Part shown: positions 41,265 through 49,704 of the stretch, one piece after another
Layout: every line of letters begins with the position of its first letter
Numbering within the stretch: the first letter of the stretch is position 1
Assembly (NCBI RefSeq): GCF_018128965.1
Contig: NZ_JAAEDH010000002.1
Location: 124,001-188,000 of the forward strand
Direction: 5' to 3'
From: Plastoroseomonas arctica
GTDB lineage: Bacteria > Pseudomonadota > Alphaproteobacteria > Acetobacterales > Acetobacteraceae
Length of the DNA stretch: 64,000 bases
Position numbers and translations under genes: made by a program
The notes under the pieces: generated by a model
What the model saw: the letters and a program-made list of their open reading frames with translations, nothing else
What the model was told of the DNA's origin: nothing
Databases searched by the model: none

Positions 41265-42199
41265 GAGGTTGGGAATTCGACCGCCCCGTCCCCAAGCGCG
41301 GCTATGCCTGGTGGTATGTCGACGCGTTGAGCGACGACGGCGCCCATGGCATCACCATCATCGCCTTCATCGGCACGGTGTTTTCCCCATGGTATGCGCT
41401 GGCCCGCCGCGTCGGGGGCGGCACCGGCGGCGACCCGGAAAACCATGTCTGCCTCAACGTCGCCCTCTACGGCCGCCCGCATCGCTGGGCGATGACGGAC
41501 CGCCGCCGCCCCGCCCTGGACCGCGGCGCCGACCACCTGGCGATCGGCCCCAGCCGGCTCGACTGGGATGGCGAATCCCTGACCATCACCATCGAGGAGA
41601 CCACCGCGCCCATCCCCTCGCGCCTCTCGGGCACCGTCACCCTGCGCCCGCAGGCGCTGTCCACCCGCGCTTTCCAGCTCGACGCCGATGGCCGGCACCG
41701 GTGGTTCCCGATCGCGGCACGCTCCCGAGTCGAGGTAGCGCTGTCCTCCCCTGCGCTGAGCTGGTCCGGCCCGGCGTATTTCGACACCAACGAGGGCAGC
41801 GCCCCGCTGGAGCAGGATTTCGTCCAATGGGACTGGTGCCGCGCGCCGATGCGCGACGCCTCCGCCGTGCTCTACAATGCCGAGCGCCGCGATGGCTCCC
41901 GCCAATCCCTGGCGCTGCGCATCGGCAATGACGGCGCGGTCGAGGATATCGAACCACCAACCCCGGTGGACCTGCCACGAACCCTGTGGCGCATTCCCCG
42001 CCCCACCCGCGCCGAGAACGGCGACGCGCAGGTGGTCCGCACGCTGGAGGACACGCCCTTCTATTCGCGCTCGGTCATCCGCACCCATCTGCTGGGGCAG
42101 GAAGCGACGGCGGTGCATGAGAGCCTCTCGCTCGACCGGTTCCGCTCGCCGGCGATGTTCGCGATGCTGCCCTTCAAGGTGCCGCGCCCTTGGCGCTGA
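41261..42199 (+). CDS. crtC: Hydroxyneurosporene synthase (carotenoid 1,2-hydratase)
   Basis: 312 aa. ATG 41261 overlaps the crtD stop (ATGA). Family pattern: WEFDRPVPKRGYAWWYVDALSDDGAHGITIIAFIGTVFSPWYALAR at the start, HVCLNVALYGR near 65, YFDTNEGSAPLEQDFVQWDWCRA near 170. It adds water across the C1-C2 double bond of neurosporene or lycopene before CrtD and CrtF act. The neighbouring crtIB and crtA of the classic cluster are absent here; the next gene is a peptidase. Confidence 0.92.
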   Translation: MRGWEFDRPVPKRGYAWWYVDALSDDGAHGITIIAFIGTVFSPWYALARRVGGGTGGDPENHVCLNVALYGRPHRWAMTDRRRPALDRGADHLAIGPSRLDWDGESLTITIEETTAPIPSRLSGTVTLRPQALSTRAFQLDADGRHRWFPIAARSRVEVALSSPALSWSGPAYFDTNEGSAPLEQDFVQWDWCRAPMRDASAVLYNAERRDGSRQSLALRIGNDGAVEDIEPPTPVDLPRTLWRIPRPTRAENGDAQVVRTLEDTPFYSRSVIRTHLLGQEATAVHESLSLDRFRSPAMFAMLPFKVPRPWR

Positions 42200-42375
42200 T
42201 CGTCGCGAGGCCTGACGGCCTTACCGATGGCTTCGAGCCAAGCCCTTGATCCGATAGGCTCTCCCGTAAGGTATTCCGCTTTTCGGCTTTGCTTACCTGC
42301 CTCGCGCGTCTTTCGGACGTAATCCGCGGTTTGGATTTTCTTCCTATATCGTGATCCGGCCCTGGGGACAAGCTT
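42200..42375. other. Intergenic stretch with unidentified secondary structure
   Basis: 176 bp between convergent crtC and the M23 peptidase gene, visibly less GC-rich than its surroundings. Small hairpins are present: CGTC-TTTC-GGACG near 42308, AATCC-GCGGTTT-GGATT near 42321, and GTAAG...CTTAC around CCG-CTTTT-CGG near 42266-42296. No ORF with homology. It may be a bidirectional terminator or a remnant. Confidence 0.4.
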
Positions 42376-43152
42376 TCACAGCCCCAGCACCGGCTGCGGA
42401 TCCAGCCAGACCTGAAACCACGACAGCGAGAAATGCAGGTGCGGGCCGGTCACCCGCCCCGTCGCGCCCGTCGCCCCCATCCGCTGGCCCCGTGCCACCA
42501 CATCCCCCTCCGCCACGTCCCGCCGCGACAGATGCGCATAGAGGGTGTTGATCCCATGACCGTGGTCGACCACCAGCAGCTCGCCGAAGAAGAAGAAGCT
42601 CTGCGACAGCACCACCCGTCCCGACGCCGCCGCGAGCAGCGGGGATCCGGTGGGTGCCGCGATGTCAAACCCGAAATGCGGCTGCCGCGGCTGCCCGTTC
42701 AGCACCCGCTGGCTGCCGAAGACGCCGCTGATCCGCCCCTCGGCCGGGCGCGCGAACGTCTCGGTGAAGCCGGTGAGCGTGGAGTCGGTTGCGCGCGCCC
42801 GGCCGAGCTGCTCGCGCTCCGCATTGATGCGCGCGAGCGCGGCCGCATCGGGCGTCACCTGCGCCGGCGGGAGGCCGGAGATCGCCTGCACGCTCCATGG
42901 ACGCCGCGCGACGGTGAGGCGTTCCTCGCGCCCGTTGGTGCTCAGCACCGCGCTCTCGCCATGGTCGCGGCCGAAGCCGAAGGCGTAGTCGCCGGCGGGC
43001 GAGACACGCAGCGCGCGACCATCGAGCGTGAGCCGGGTGCCGGGGGCGACACGGCCGACGACCAGGCCGCCCTGCTGGAGGAAGCTCTGCGTGGCGGATG
43101 CGCGATGCGCCAGCAACAGCGCGGGGGCCGCGAGCAGGATGCGGCGCTTCAC
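42376..43152 (-). CDS. Secreted M23-family metallopeptidase
   Basis: 258 aa from GTG 43152 (GTGA overlap with the xseA stop), which opens a signal peptide MKRRILLAAPALLLAHRASA. The C-terminal LytM domain has HFGFDIAAPTGSPLLAAASGRVVLS near 165 (HxxxD zinc ligands), VDHGHGINTLYAHLSRRDV near 200 and GPHLHFSL (HxH) near 240. It is a cell-wall endopeptidase or an activator of amidases, acting in the periplasm. The N-terminal ~100 residues form a small beta-rich domain seen in family relatives. Confidence 0.85.
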   Translation of the reverse strand: MKRRILLAAPALLLAHRASATQSFLQQGGLVVGRVAPGTRLTLDGRALRVSPAGDYAFGFGRDHGESAVLSTNGREERLTVARRPWSVQAISGLPPAQVTPDAAALARINAEREQLGRARATDSTLTGFTETFARPAEGRISGVFGSQRVLNGQPRQPHFGFDIAAPTGSPLLAAASGRVVLSQSFFFFGELLVVDHGHGINTLYAHLSRRDVAEGDVVARGQRMGATGATGRVTGPHLHFSLSWFQVWLDPQPVLGL

Positions 43153-44597
43153 AGCAGCGCCCCCTGCTCGGTCCCGGGCTTCGCGCGACGTGGCTTCGCG
43201 CCTTCCGTGGTCGCGCCCACCTCGCCGTCGCCGAACACCAGGGTGATCTTCTGCGCCGGCCTCATCGCTTCCGCGCGCGTGAGCGGCGCACCCTCCGCAT
43301 CGCGCACGAGCACAAAACCACGCGCGAGGACGGCCTGGTAGGACGCGCTCTCCAGCCGCGCCCAAAGACCCTCGAGCGCCGTGCGGCGCTGGCGCAGCAT
43401 GCCGTCGACCGGCGCGACGCTGAACCGCGCCAGCGCGCGCGCATCGCGCTTGGCGGCGAGCGTCTGCGCCATGCCGGAATTTCCCTGTGCGATGAGCGAG
43501 ACCAGGTGCCGACGCCGCGCCACGATCGCCTCGCGCGGATGCGGCACCCGCAGCGCCGCCAGCCGCTCGCGCCTCCGCGCCACCAGCGCCACCACGCCGC
43601 GTGGCAACCTCTCCCCATAATCATCCAGGCGCAGCCGGGCCTGCTCGATCCGCCCCGGGACATCCGGCAGGCGCCGCTCCACGCGCAACAACACCATCCG
43701 TGCATCGTTCAGCACGCGCCGCGCCGTCGCCTGCAGGCGCGCGCCAGTCTGGGCGAGATCCGCCATCAGGTCTGCCCGCGCCGGCACCGCCAATTCGGCG
43801 GCAGCAGTCGGCGTCGGCGCGCGGCGGTCGGAGGCGAAATCGATCAGCGTCGTGTCCGTCTCATGCCCCACCGCCGAGATCAGCGGGATCAGCGAGGCCG
43901 CCGCCGCGCGCACCACCACCTCCTCGTTGAACGCCATCAGGTCCTCGAGGCTGCCGCCGCCGCGTGCGACGATCACCACATCCGGGCGGGGGATCCGCCC
44001 GCCCAGCGGGATCGCGGAAAACCCCGCGATGGCGCGCGCGATCTGCTCGGCGCTGCCCGCCCCCTGCACCGCAACCGGCCAGATCAGGATGTGCCGCGGA
44101 AACCGCCGCAGGATGGTGGTGCGGATATCCTGGATCACCGCGCCCGAGGCCGACGTCACCACGCCCACCACCAGCGGCAGGCGCGGCAGCGCGCGCTTGC
44201 GCTCGGCCGCGAACAGCCCCTCGCCGACCAGCTTCTGGCGCAGCGCCTCGATGCGCGCGAGCAGCGCGCCGGCACCGGCATATTCCAGCTTGTCGATGAT
44301 GAGCTGGTACTTCGACCGGTCCGCATAGGTGGTGAGCTTGCCGGTCGCGATGACCTCCGCGCCGTTCTCCGGCTGCGTGCCCAGGCTGCGCACCGTGCCC
44401 TTCCAGATCACCGCCTCGATCTTCGCGGTCTCGTCCTTGAGTGCCAGGTACACATGGCCGGAGGTGTGCCGCTTCAGCTCGGTGATCTCGCCCTTCACCC
44501 GCACGCGGCCGAAGCTGCCCTCCAGCGTGCGCTTGATCGCCTGGTTGAGGTCGGAGACCGCGTATTCGGGAATGTTCGTCGTGGTCGGGGTGTCCAT
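43149..44597 (-). CDS. xseA: Exodeoxyribonuclease VII large subunit
   Basis: 482 aa. N-terminal OB-fold (YAVSDLNQAIKRTLEGSFGRVRVKGEITELKRHTSGHVYLALKD) followed by the catalytic core GVVTSASGAVIQDIRTTILRRFP near 140 and RGGGSLEDLMAFNEEVVVRA near 215, ISAVGHETDTTLIDFASDRRAPTPTAAAEL near 240, then the coiled-coil that binds XseB. It degrades single-stranded DNA from both ends. Divergent from purD, a frequent alphaproteobacterial arrangement. Confidence 0.95.
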   Translation of the reverse strand: MDTPTTTNIPEYAVSDLNQAIKRTLEGSFGRVRVKGEITELKRHTSGHVYLALKDETAKIEAVIWKGTVRSLGTQPENGAEVIATGKLTTYADRSKYQLIIDKLEYAGAGALLARIEALRQKLVGEGLFAAERKRALPRLPLVVGVVTSASGAVIQDIRTTILRRFPRHILIWPVAVQGAGSAEQIARAIAGFSAIPLGGRIPRPDVVIVARGGGSLEDLMAFNEEVVVRAAAASLIPLISAVGHETDTTLIDFASDRRAPTPTAAAELAVPARADLMADLAQTGARLQATARRVLNDARMVLLRVERRLPDVPGRIEQARLRLDDYGERLPRGVVALVARRRERLAALRVPHPREAIVARRRHLVSLIAQGNSGMAQTLAAKRDARALARFSVAPVDGMLRQRRTALEGLWARLESASYQAVLARGFVLVRDAEGAPLTRAEAMRPAQKITLVFGDGEVGATTEGAKPRRAKPGTEQGALL

Positions 44598-44646
44598 GAC
44601 GGCATGCTATGCTAGGAGCGCGACAGGTGGCAGGGGGTGCGGTGCG

Positions 44647-45927
44647 ATGCGGGTCTTGCTGGTCGGCGGCGGCGGGCGCGAACACGCACTCGCCAGCGGG
44701 ATCGCGGCATCGCCCCTTCTGCGAAAGCTTTTCTGCGCGCCGGGCAATGCGGGCATCGCCACGCTCGCCGAATGCATCCCCATCGCCGCCGAGGACGTGG
44801 CCGGGCTGGTCGCCTTCGCGCGCGCCAATGCCATCGACCTGATGGTGGTGGGGCCCGAGGCGCCGCTGACGCTGGGTCTCGCCGATGCCTGCGCCGAAGC
44901 GGGCATCGCCTGCTTCGGCCCGAGTGCGGCGGCGGCCCAGCTCGAAGGCAGCAAGACCTTCACCAAGCAGGTGGCGGATGCCGCCGGCGTGCCGACCGCG
45001 GCCTGGGCGCGCTTCGAGGATGCAGGAGCAGCGCGGGACTACGTGCGGACGCAAGGCGCGCCGATCGTGGTGAAGGCCGATGGCCTTGCCGCCGGCAAGG
45101 GCGTGGTGGTCGCGGCCTCCATCGCGGAGGCGGAGGCCGCCATCGCCGACATCATGGAAGATCGCATCCATGGCCCGGCCGGCGCGGCGGTGGTGATCGA
45201 GGAATGCCTGGTGGGGGAGGAGGTGTCCTTCTTCGCATTGTGCGACGGCACCCACGCCCTGGCCTTCGGCGCGGCGCAGGACCACAAGCGCGCCTTCGAC
45301 GGCGACCAGGGCCCAAACACTGGCGGAATGGGCGCCTATTCGCCCGCGCCAGCGTTCACCGATGCGGTGCGTGACGAGGTGATGGCGCGCTTCATCGAAC
45401 CAACACTCGCCGAGATGGCGCGGCGCGGCGCGCCCTTCCGCGGCGTGCTGTTCGCGGGGCTGATGCTGACGCCCGCTGGGCCGAAGCTGATCGAATACAA
45501 TGTCCGCTTCGGCGACCCGGAATGCGAGGCGCTGATCCCGCGCCTCGCCTCGGACCTGCTTGAGGCACTGCACGCGGCCGCGACCGGCGGGCTGGCGCAG
45601 ACGCGGCTATCCTGGCGCGAGGATCATTCGATGGTGGTGGTGATGGCGACGCGCGGCTACCCCGGCGCCTATGGCAAGGGAAGCGTCATCCATGGCCTGC
45701 CCGTCGCGGCGCGGCAGCCCGGCGTGCGCATCTTCCACGCCGGCACGGTGGCCCAGGGCGGTGAGATGCTGGCCAATGGCGGCCGGGTGCTCGCCGTACA
45801 GGGCAGCGGAGCGACGCTGCACGATGCGCGTGACGCCGCCTATGCCGCGATCGACGCCATCGACTGGCCCGAGGGGTTCTGCCGCCGCGACATCGGCTGG
45901 CGCGCGCTACACGAACGCAAGGAGTGA
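44647..45927 (+). CDS. purD: Phosphoribosylamine-glycine ligase
   Basis: 426 aa ATP-grasp enzyme. MRVLLVGGGGREHALASGIAASP at the start, VVGPEAPLTLGLAD near 62, GPSAAAAQLEGSKTFTKQVADAAGVPTA near 90, IVVKADGLAAGKGVVVAAS near 140, HKRAFDGDQGPNTGGMGAYSPAP near 213 and the Mg-binding EYNVRFGDPECEALIP near 283. It catalyses step two of de novo purine synthesis. Confidence 0.96.
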   Translation: MRVLLVGGGGREHALASGIAASPLLRKLFCAPGNAGIATLAECIPIAAEDVAGLVAFARANAIDLMVVGPEAPLTLGLADACAEAGIACFGPSAAAAQLEGSKTFTKQVADAAGVPTAAWARFEDAGAARDYVRTQGAPIVVKADGLAAGKGVVVAASIAEAEAAIADIMEDRIHGPAGAAVVIEECLVGEEVSFFALCDGTHALAFGAAQDHKRAFDGDQGPNTGGMGAYSPAPAFTDAVRDEVMARFIEPTLAEMARRGAPFRGVLFAGLMLTPAGPKLIEYNVRFGDPECEALIPRLASDLLEALHAAATGGLAQTRLSWREDHSMVVVMATRGYPGAYGKGSVIHGLPVAARQPGVRIFHAGTVAQGGEMLANGGRVLAVQGSGATLHDARDAAYAAIDAIDWPEGFCRRDIGWRALHERKE

Positions 45928-45932
45928 CCACC

Positions 45933-47102
45933 GTGTCCGTCCGTATCCTGGAAGTCCGCGAGGTGACGAAGCCGATCGCCTCTCCCATCGCCAACGCCTA
46001 TATCGATTTCTCCAAGATGACGCTGAGCCTGGTCGCGGTGGTGACCGATGCGGTGCGCGACGGTCGCCGCGTGGTGGGCTACGGGTTCAATTCCAACGGG
46101 CGCTACGGCCAGGGCGCGCTGATGCGCGAACGCTTCCTGCCGCGCATCGCGGAGGCCGACGCGGCGTCGCTGCTGAATGCGGAGGGCGACAATCTCGACC
46201 CCGAAAGAATCTGGGCCACGATGTTCCGCAACGAGAAGCCGGGCGGGCATGGCGAGCGCTCCGTGGCGATGGGTACCATCGACATGGCGGTGTGGGACGC
46301 GGTGGCGAAGATCGAGGGCAAGCCGCTGTTCCGGCTGCTCGCGGAGCGGCATGGTGTGGCCGCCGATCCGCGCGTCTTCGTCTATGCGGCGGGCGGCTAC
46401 TACTACCCGGGCAAGGGGTTGGAGGGGCTGACGGACGAGATGCGCAGCTACCTCGACCGCGGCTACACGGTGGTGAAGATGAAGATCGGCGGCGCCACCC
46501 TCGCCGAGGATTGCGCACGCATCGAGGCGGTTCTGCGCATGCTGCCGCCGGGCTGCCGCCTCGCGGTGGATGCGAATGGCCGCTTCGACCTGCCGACCGC
46601 CATCGCCTACGCCAAGGCGCTGATGCCCTACCACCTGTTCTGGTACGAGGAAGCCGGCGACCCCCTGGACTACGCGCTGCAGGCCGCCCTCGCCGAGCAT
46701 TATGCCAACCCGATGGCGACAGGCGAGAACCTGTTCTCCATGCAGGATGCGCGCAACCTCATCCGCCATGGCGGCATGCGTCCCGATCGTGACTGGCTGC
46801 AATTCGACTGCGCGCTCTCCTACGGGCTGGTGGAATACCTGCGCACGCTCGCGATGCTGCGCGACTCCGGCTGGTCACCCACGCGCTGCATCCCGCATGG
46901 CGGGCACCAGATGTCGCTCAACATCGCCGCCGGCCTGGGCCTCGGCGGCAATGAAAGCTACCCGGATCTGTTCCAGCCCTATGGCGGCTTCCCGGACGGC
47001 GTGCGCGTGGAGGCCGGCCACATAACCATGCCGGAACTTCCGGGCATCGGGTTCGAGGGTAAGTCGGACCTGATCCGCGTGATGCGCGAACTCGCCGACT
47101 AG
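45933..47102 (+). CDS. tarD: Enolase-superfamily dehydratase, D-tartrate dehydratase-like
   Basis: 389 aa from GTG 45933, placed 8-9 nt after AAGGAG; GTG 45924 lies within the purD stop and is less well placed. The start MSVRILEVREVTKPI closely resembles the characterised Bradyrhizobium D-tartrate dehydratase. Catalytic K-x-K (VKMKIGG) places the second Lys at residue 184; metal ligands occur in AVDANGRFD and GENLFS, and the His in CIPHGGHQ. It would dehydrate D-tartrate to oxaloacetate in the cytoplasm. The stop overlaps the convergent NTF2-like gene (CTAG). Confidence 0.78.
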   Translation: MSVRILEVREVTKPIASPIANAYIDFSKMTLSLVAVVTDAVRDGRRVVGYGFNSNGRYGQGALMRERFLPRIAEADAASLLNAEGDNLDPERIWATMFRNEKPGGHGERSVAMGTIDMAVWDAVAKIEGKPLFRLLAERHGVAADPRVFVYAAGGYYYPGKGLEGLTDEMRSYLDRGYTVVKMKIGGATLAEDCARIEAVLRMLPPGCRLAVDANGRFDLPTAIAYAKALMPYHLFWYEEAGDPLDYALQAALAEHYANPMATGENLFSMQDARNLIRHGGMRPDRDWLQFDCALSYGLVEYLRTLAMLRDSGWSPTRCIPHGGHQMSLNIAAGLGLGGNESYPDLFQPYGGFPDGVRVEAGHITMPELPGIGFEGKSDLIRVMRELAD

Positions 47103-47563
47103 GGCGCGGTGACGGGGCGCGTCCCAAAACTGTCCTGCGGCACGCCCTTGCCGAGCGACATGTGCGAATGCACGCCGAGCCAGGTGCCGTCTGCCTCCTT
47201 CGCCAGCGTGATGGTGGCGCGCCCAGGGCGCGGGAACGGCGTGCCGTCCTGCGCGAAGCCGGTGCTGGTCCAGGGTGCGATGGCGATCGCGAGCGCCCCA
47301 TCGGGCGATGCCATGATCAGCGTGTTCGCCAGGTCGAAGGCGAAATCCGCGGTGCGCGGCCAGACATTGTCCCATTGCGTCGCCTGCCAGGCGGCCCGGC
47401 TGCGCACCAGCTCCTGGAAGGTGCCGAAGATCACGATGTCCTCGTGCCAGAAGGGGCGCGCGGCGGCGTAGTTCACCGCACGCACATGCGTGGAGAACCG
47501 GTCCAGCCAGTCGCGCAGCGTGGCCGTCAGCGCTTCATCGGCAATGGGAAGCGGCAGGGCCAT
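47099..47563 (-). CDS. SnoaL/DUF4440-like NTF2-fold protein
   Basis: 154 aa. ATG 47563 shares a base with the coq7 stop. Cone-shaped NTF2 fold pattern: LRDWLDRFSTHVRAVNYAAARPFWHEDIVIFGTF, then TFDLANTLIMASPDGALAIAIAPWTSTGF and GRATITLAKEADGTWLGVHSHMSL. Family members act as small hydrolases, isomerases or binding proteins; the activity here is unknown. Follows coq7 and dsbB on the same strand. Confidence 0.65.
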   Translation of the reverse strand: MALPLPIADEALTATLRDWLDRFSTHVRAVNYAAARPFWHEDIVIFGTFQELVRSRAAWQATQWDNVWPRTADFAFDLANTLIMASPDGALAIAIAPWTSTGFAQDGTPFPRPGRATITLAKEADGTWLGVHSHMSLGKGVPQDSFGTRPVTAP

Positions 47564-48105
47564 CAAACCCGCTCGCTGATCTTGATCGCGATCTTGCAGC
47601 CGGCCTTGATCACGGCGTACAGCGGGCGATAGGCGGGGGCGAGTTCAGCCTCGTTCTCCAGGCCGATGTCGCGGTGTTCCAGCTCCTCCTGGCGGAAGCG
47701 CTCAATGGTGTCGCGCAGCGGTGCTTCCTCGTCGCCCAGTTCGGCCTGCTGGTCGCGATAGTGCTCGTCGATCGCTTCCTCGACGGCGACGGTGCAGGCC
47801 ATCGCACCCCGCGCGCCGAGCAGCGCGGTCGCGGCACCCAGCGCGAAGCCGGCGACATGCCAGAGCGGGAGCATGGCGGTCGGGCGCACCCGGCGTTCGG
47901 CGATCAGCTTCGCGAAGGTGTCCAGGTGGACCTGCTCCTGCGCCTGCATGTGGCGCAGCACCGGCTCGTGCTTCGTGCCCTTCAGCACCGCCAGCTGGCC
48001 CTGGTAGATGCGCTGGGCGCCGTATTCGCCGGCATGGTCCACGCGGATCATGCGCGCAATGGCCTCGCGCGGGGTCGGGTCGCCAGGCAGCGGGGGACGG
48101 GTCAT
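47563..48105 (-). CDS. coq7: Ubiquinone biosynthesis hydroxylase Coq7
   Basis: 180 aa ferritin-like di-iron monooxygenase. Ligand helices: MIRVDHAGEYGAQRIYQGQLA (E near 28), MQAQEQVHLDTFAKL (E, H), TVAVEEAIDEHYRDQ (E, E, H) and FRQEELEHRDIG (E, H). It performs the C6 hydroxylation of demethoxyubiquinone using O2, which fits an aerobic lifestyle alongside the photosynthesis genes. Its ATG overlaps the dsbB stop by 4 bp. Confidence 0.93.
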   Translation of the reverse strand: MTRPPLPGDPTPREAIARMIRVDHAGEYGAQRIYQGQLAVLKGTKHEPVLRHMQAQEQVHLDTFAKLIAERRVRPTAMLPLWHVAGFALGAATALLGARGAMACTVAVEEAIDEHYRDQQAELGDEEAPLRDTIERFRQEELEHRDIGLENEAELAPAYRPLYAVIKAGCKIAIKISERV

Positions 48106-48572
48106 GGGCGGGCTCCTTTGCGCAGGAATGTCGCCCCGAAGGCGGCCAGGGCAAGGGCGTAGAGCACATTCATCGCCGCCATCGAGACCGGCAGGCCGGG
48201 GATGAGGAAGGTGGGCTCGTCGCACGGCTTGTCCGGGGTGCGGGCCATGTTGCGCAGCAGGTCCTCGACGCTCGCCCCCGCGACGCCGGCATTGGCGGCG
48301 CGGCAGGAGGGCAAGGGAGAGGGCCACCAGCCGAACTCCACCCCCGCATGCAGCACCCCGATCGCGCCGGAGGCCAGGATCGCGAGGATCGCCCCGGCCA
48401 GCAGCGGCGTCCGCGCCCGGGGAATGAGCGCCGCCAGCACCGCCAGCACTACCGCGACCCAATAGGGCCAGCGCTGCCACAGGCACAGCGCGCAGGGCGC
48501 GAGCCCCCAGGATTCGCTCGCCATGGCAAACAGGGGTGCGGCGGCGGCGAGGACGGCGAGCAGGATCGGCAT
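48102..48572 (-). CDS. dsbB: Disulfide bond formation protein DsbB
   Basis: 156 aa, four TM helices. First Cys pair CALC in the first periplasmic loop (LAPCALCLWQRWPYW); second pair PSC...CDEP in the large loop (~105-130). It re-oxidises DsbA and passes electrons to ubiquinone, a functional link to the adjacent coq7. Start ATG 48572; the longer reading to 48668 lacks a signal-like or TM character. Confidence 0.88.
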   Translation of the reverse strand: MPILLAVLAAAAPLFAMASESWGLAPCALCLWQRWPYWVAVVLAVLAALIPRARTPLLAGAILAILASGAIGVLHAGVEFGWWPSPLPSCRAANAGVAGASVEDLLRNMARTPDKPCDEPTFLIPGLPVSMAAMNVLYALALAAFGATFLRKGARP

Positions 48573-48661
48573 GGCGCCTAGATCGCGCCGAATGCGCTTC
48601 GCCGCAACTGGACCCGCGCCGCGCCCCGGGCGTAGCCTCGGGAGGAACTGGGGGAACGTGC

Positions 48662-49294
48662 ATGACACCGATCACCATCTGGGGCCGAACCACGTCGAGC
48701 AACGTGATGAAGGTGCTCTGGCTGTGCGAGGAGCTGGGCCTGCCCTTCGAGCGGATCGACGCCGGCGGCGCCTTTGGCCGCACCAAGGACCCCGACTACC
48801 TGGCAATGAACCCCAATGCCACGATCCCCACCATCGTGGAGCCCGACGGCTTCTCCCTGTGGGAGAGCAATTCCATCCTGCGCTATCTCTGCGCCACGCG
48901 CGCGCCGGGCACGGCCTTGCACCCCTCCGAACCGCGCGCACGCGCCGATGTGGACCGCTGGATGGATTGGCAGCTCGCCTCCATCAACGCGCCGATGGTG
49001 ACCATCTTCTTCAACTACGTCCGCACGCCCGAGGAGAAGCGCGACGCAGCCGCGACGAACGCCGCGCGCGACCGGGCGGAAGCGCTGTGGCGCATGGTCG
49101 ACGCGCGCGTTGCGAAGCACGCCTTCGTCGCGGGCGATGACCTCACCATCGCGGACATCGCGCTCGGCCCCTACTTGCACCGTTGGTTCGCGCTGCCGAT
49201 CGAACGGCCGCCGATGCCGGCCTTCGAGGCCTGGCATGAGCGGCTCGCCGCACGCCCCGGCTACGCCAAATACCTTGCCGTGCCCATGAGCTGA
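48662..49294 (+). CDS. Glutathione S-transferase family protein
   Basis: 210 aa. Thioredoxin-like N-domain with ITIWGRTTSSNVMKVLWLCEELGLPFE and the cis-Pro segment IPTIVEPDGFSLWESNSILRYL near 55-75 (glutathione site). C-terminal helical domain with VAGDDLTIADIALGPYLHRWF near 155. The substrate is unknown. Seventeen bp before the cupin gene. Confidence 0.88.
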   Translation: MTPITIWGRTTSSNVMKVLWLCEELGLPFERIDAGGAFGRTKDPDYLAMNPNATIPTIVEPDGFSLWESNSILRYLCATRAPGTALHPSEPRARADVDRWMDWQLASINAPMVTIFFNYVRTPEEKRDAAATNAARDRAEALWRMVDARVAKHAFVAGDDLTIADIALGPYLHRWFALPIERPPMPAFEAWHERLAARPGYAKYLAVPMS

Positions 49295-49311
49295 ACAGGG
49301 AGGATACGACC

Positions 49312-49698
49312 ATGCTGGACACACCGGCCCGCACCACGCTCCGCCGCGGCGAGGGCGCCGAATTCGACGCGGGGCTGCGCGCCTTCTTTGCCTATCGCGA
49401 CCTCGGCATCCGCGAGGCGACCAAGGGCAGCTTCGGCGCCCATGTCATCAAGGCGGTGCCCGGCGAGGGTGCCAAGCCCAACTGGCACAATCACGAGCTG
49501 GACTTCCAGATGGTCTATATCCTCAAGGGCTGGGTGCGCTTCGAATACGAGGATATCGGCGAGGTCGAGCTGCGGCCGGGCGATTGCGTCCATCAGGCGC
49601 CGCATGTGCGGCACCGCGAGATCGCGCATTCCGATGATCTGGAGTTGATCGAGATCACCTCGCCTGCCGAGTTCAAGACGAACGTGCTCGAAGGATAG
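49312..49698 (+). CDS. Cupin domain protein
   Basis: 128 aa. Single cupin barrel: KPNWHNHELDFQMVYILKGWVRFEYE near 55-80 (HxH..E metal ligands) and RPGDCVHQAPHVRHREI near 95 (second His). GGAGGAT lies 6-12 nt before ATG. Likely binds a metal; substrate unknown. Confidence 0.82.
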   Translation: MLDTPARTTLRRGEGAEFDAGLRAFFAYRDLGIREATKGSFGAHVIKAVPGEGAKPNWHNHELDFQMVYILKGWVRFEYEDIGEVELRPGDCVHQAPHVRHREIAHSDDLELIEITSPAEFKTNVLEG

Positions 49699-49704
49699 GC
49701 CGTT

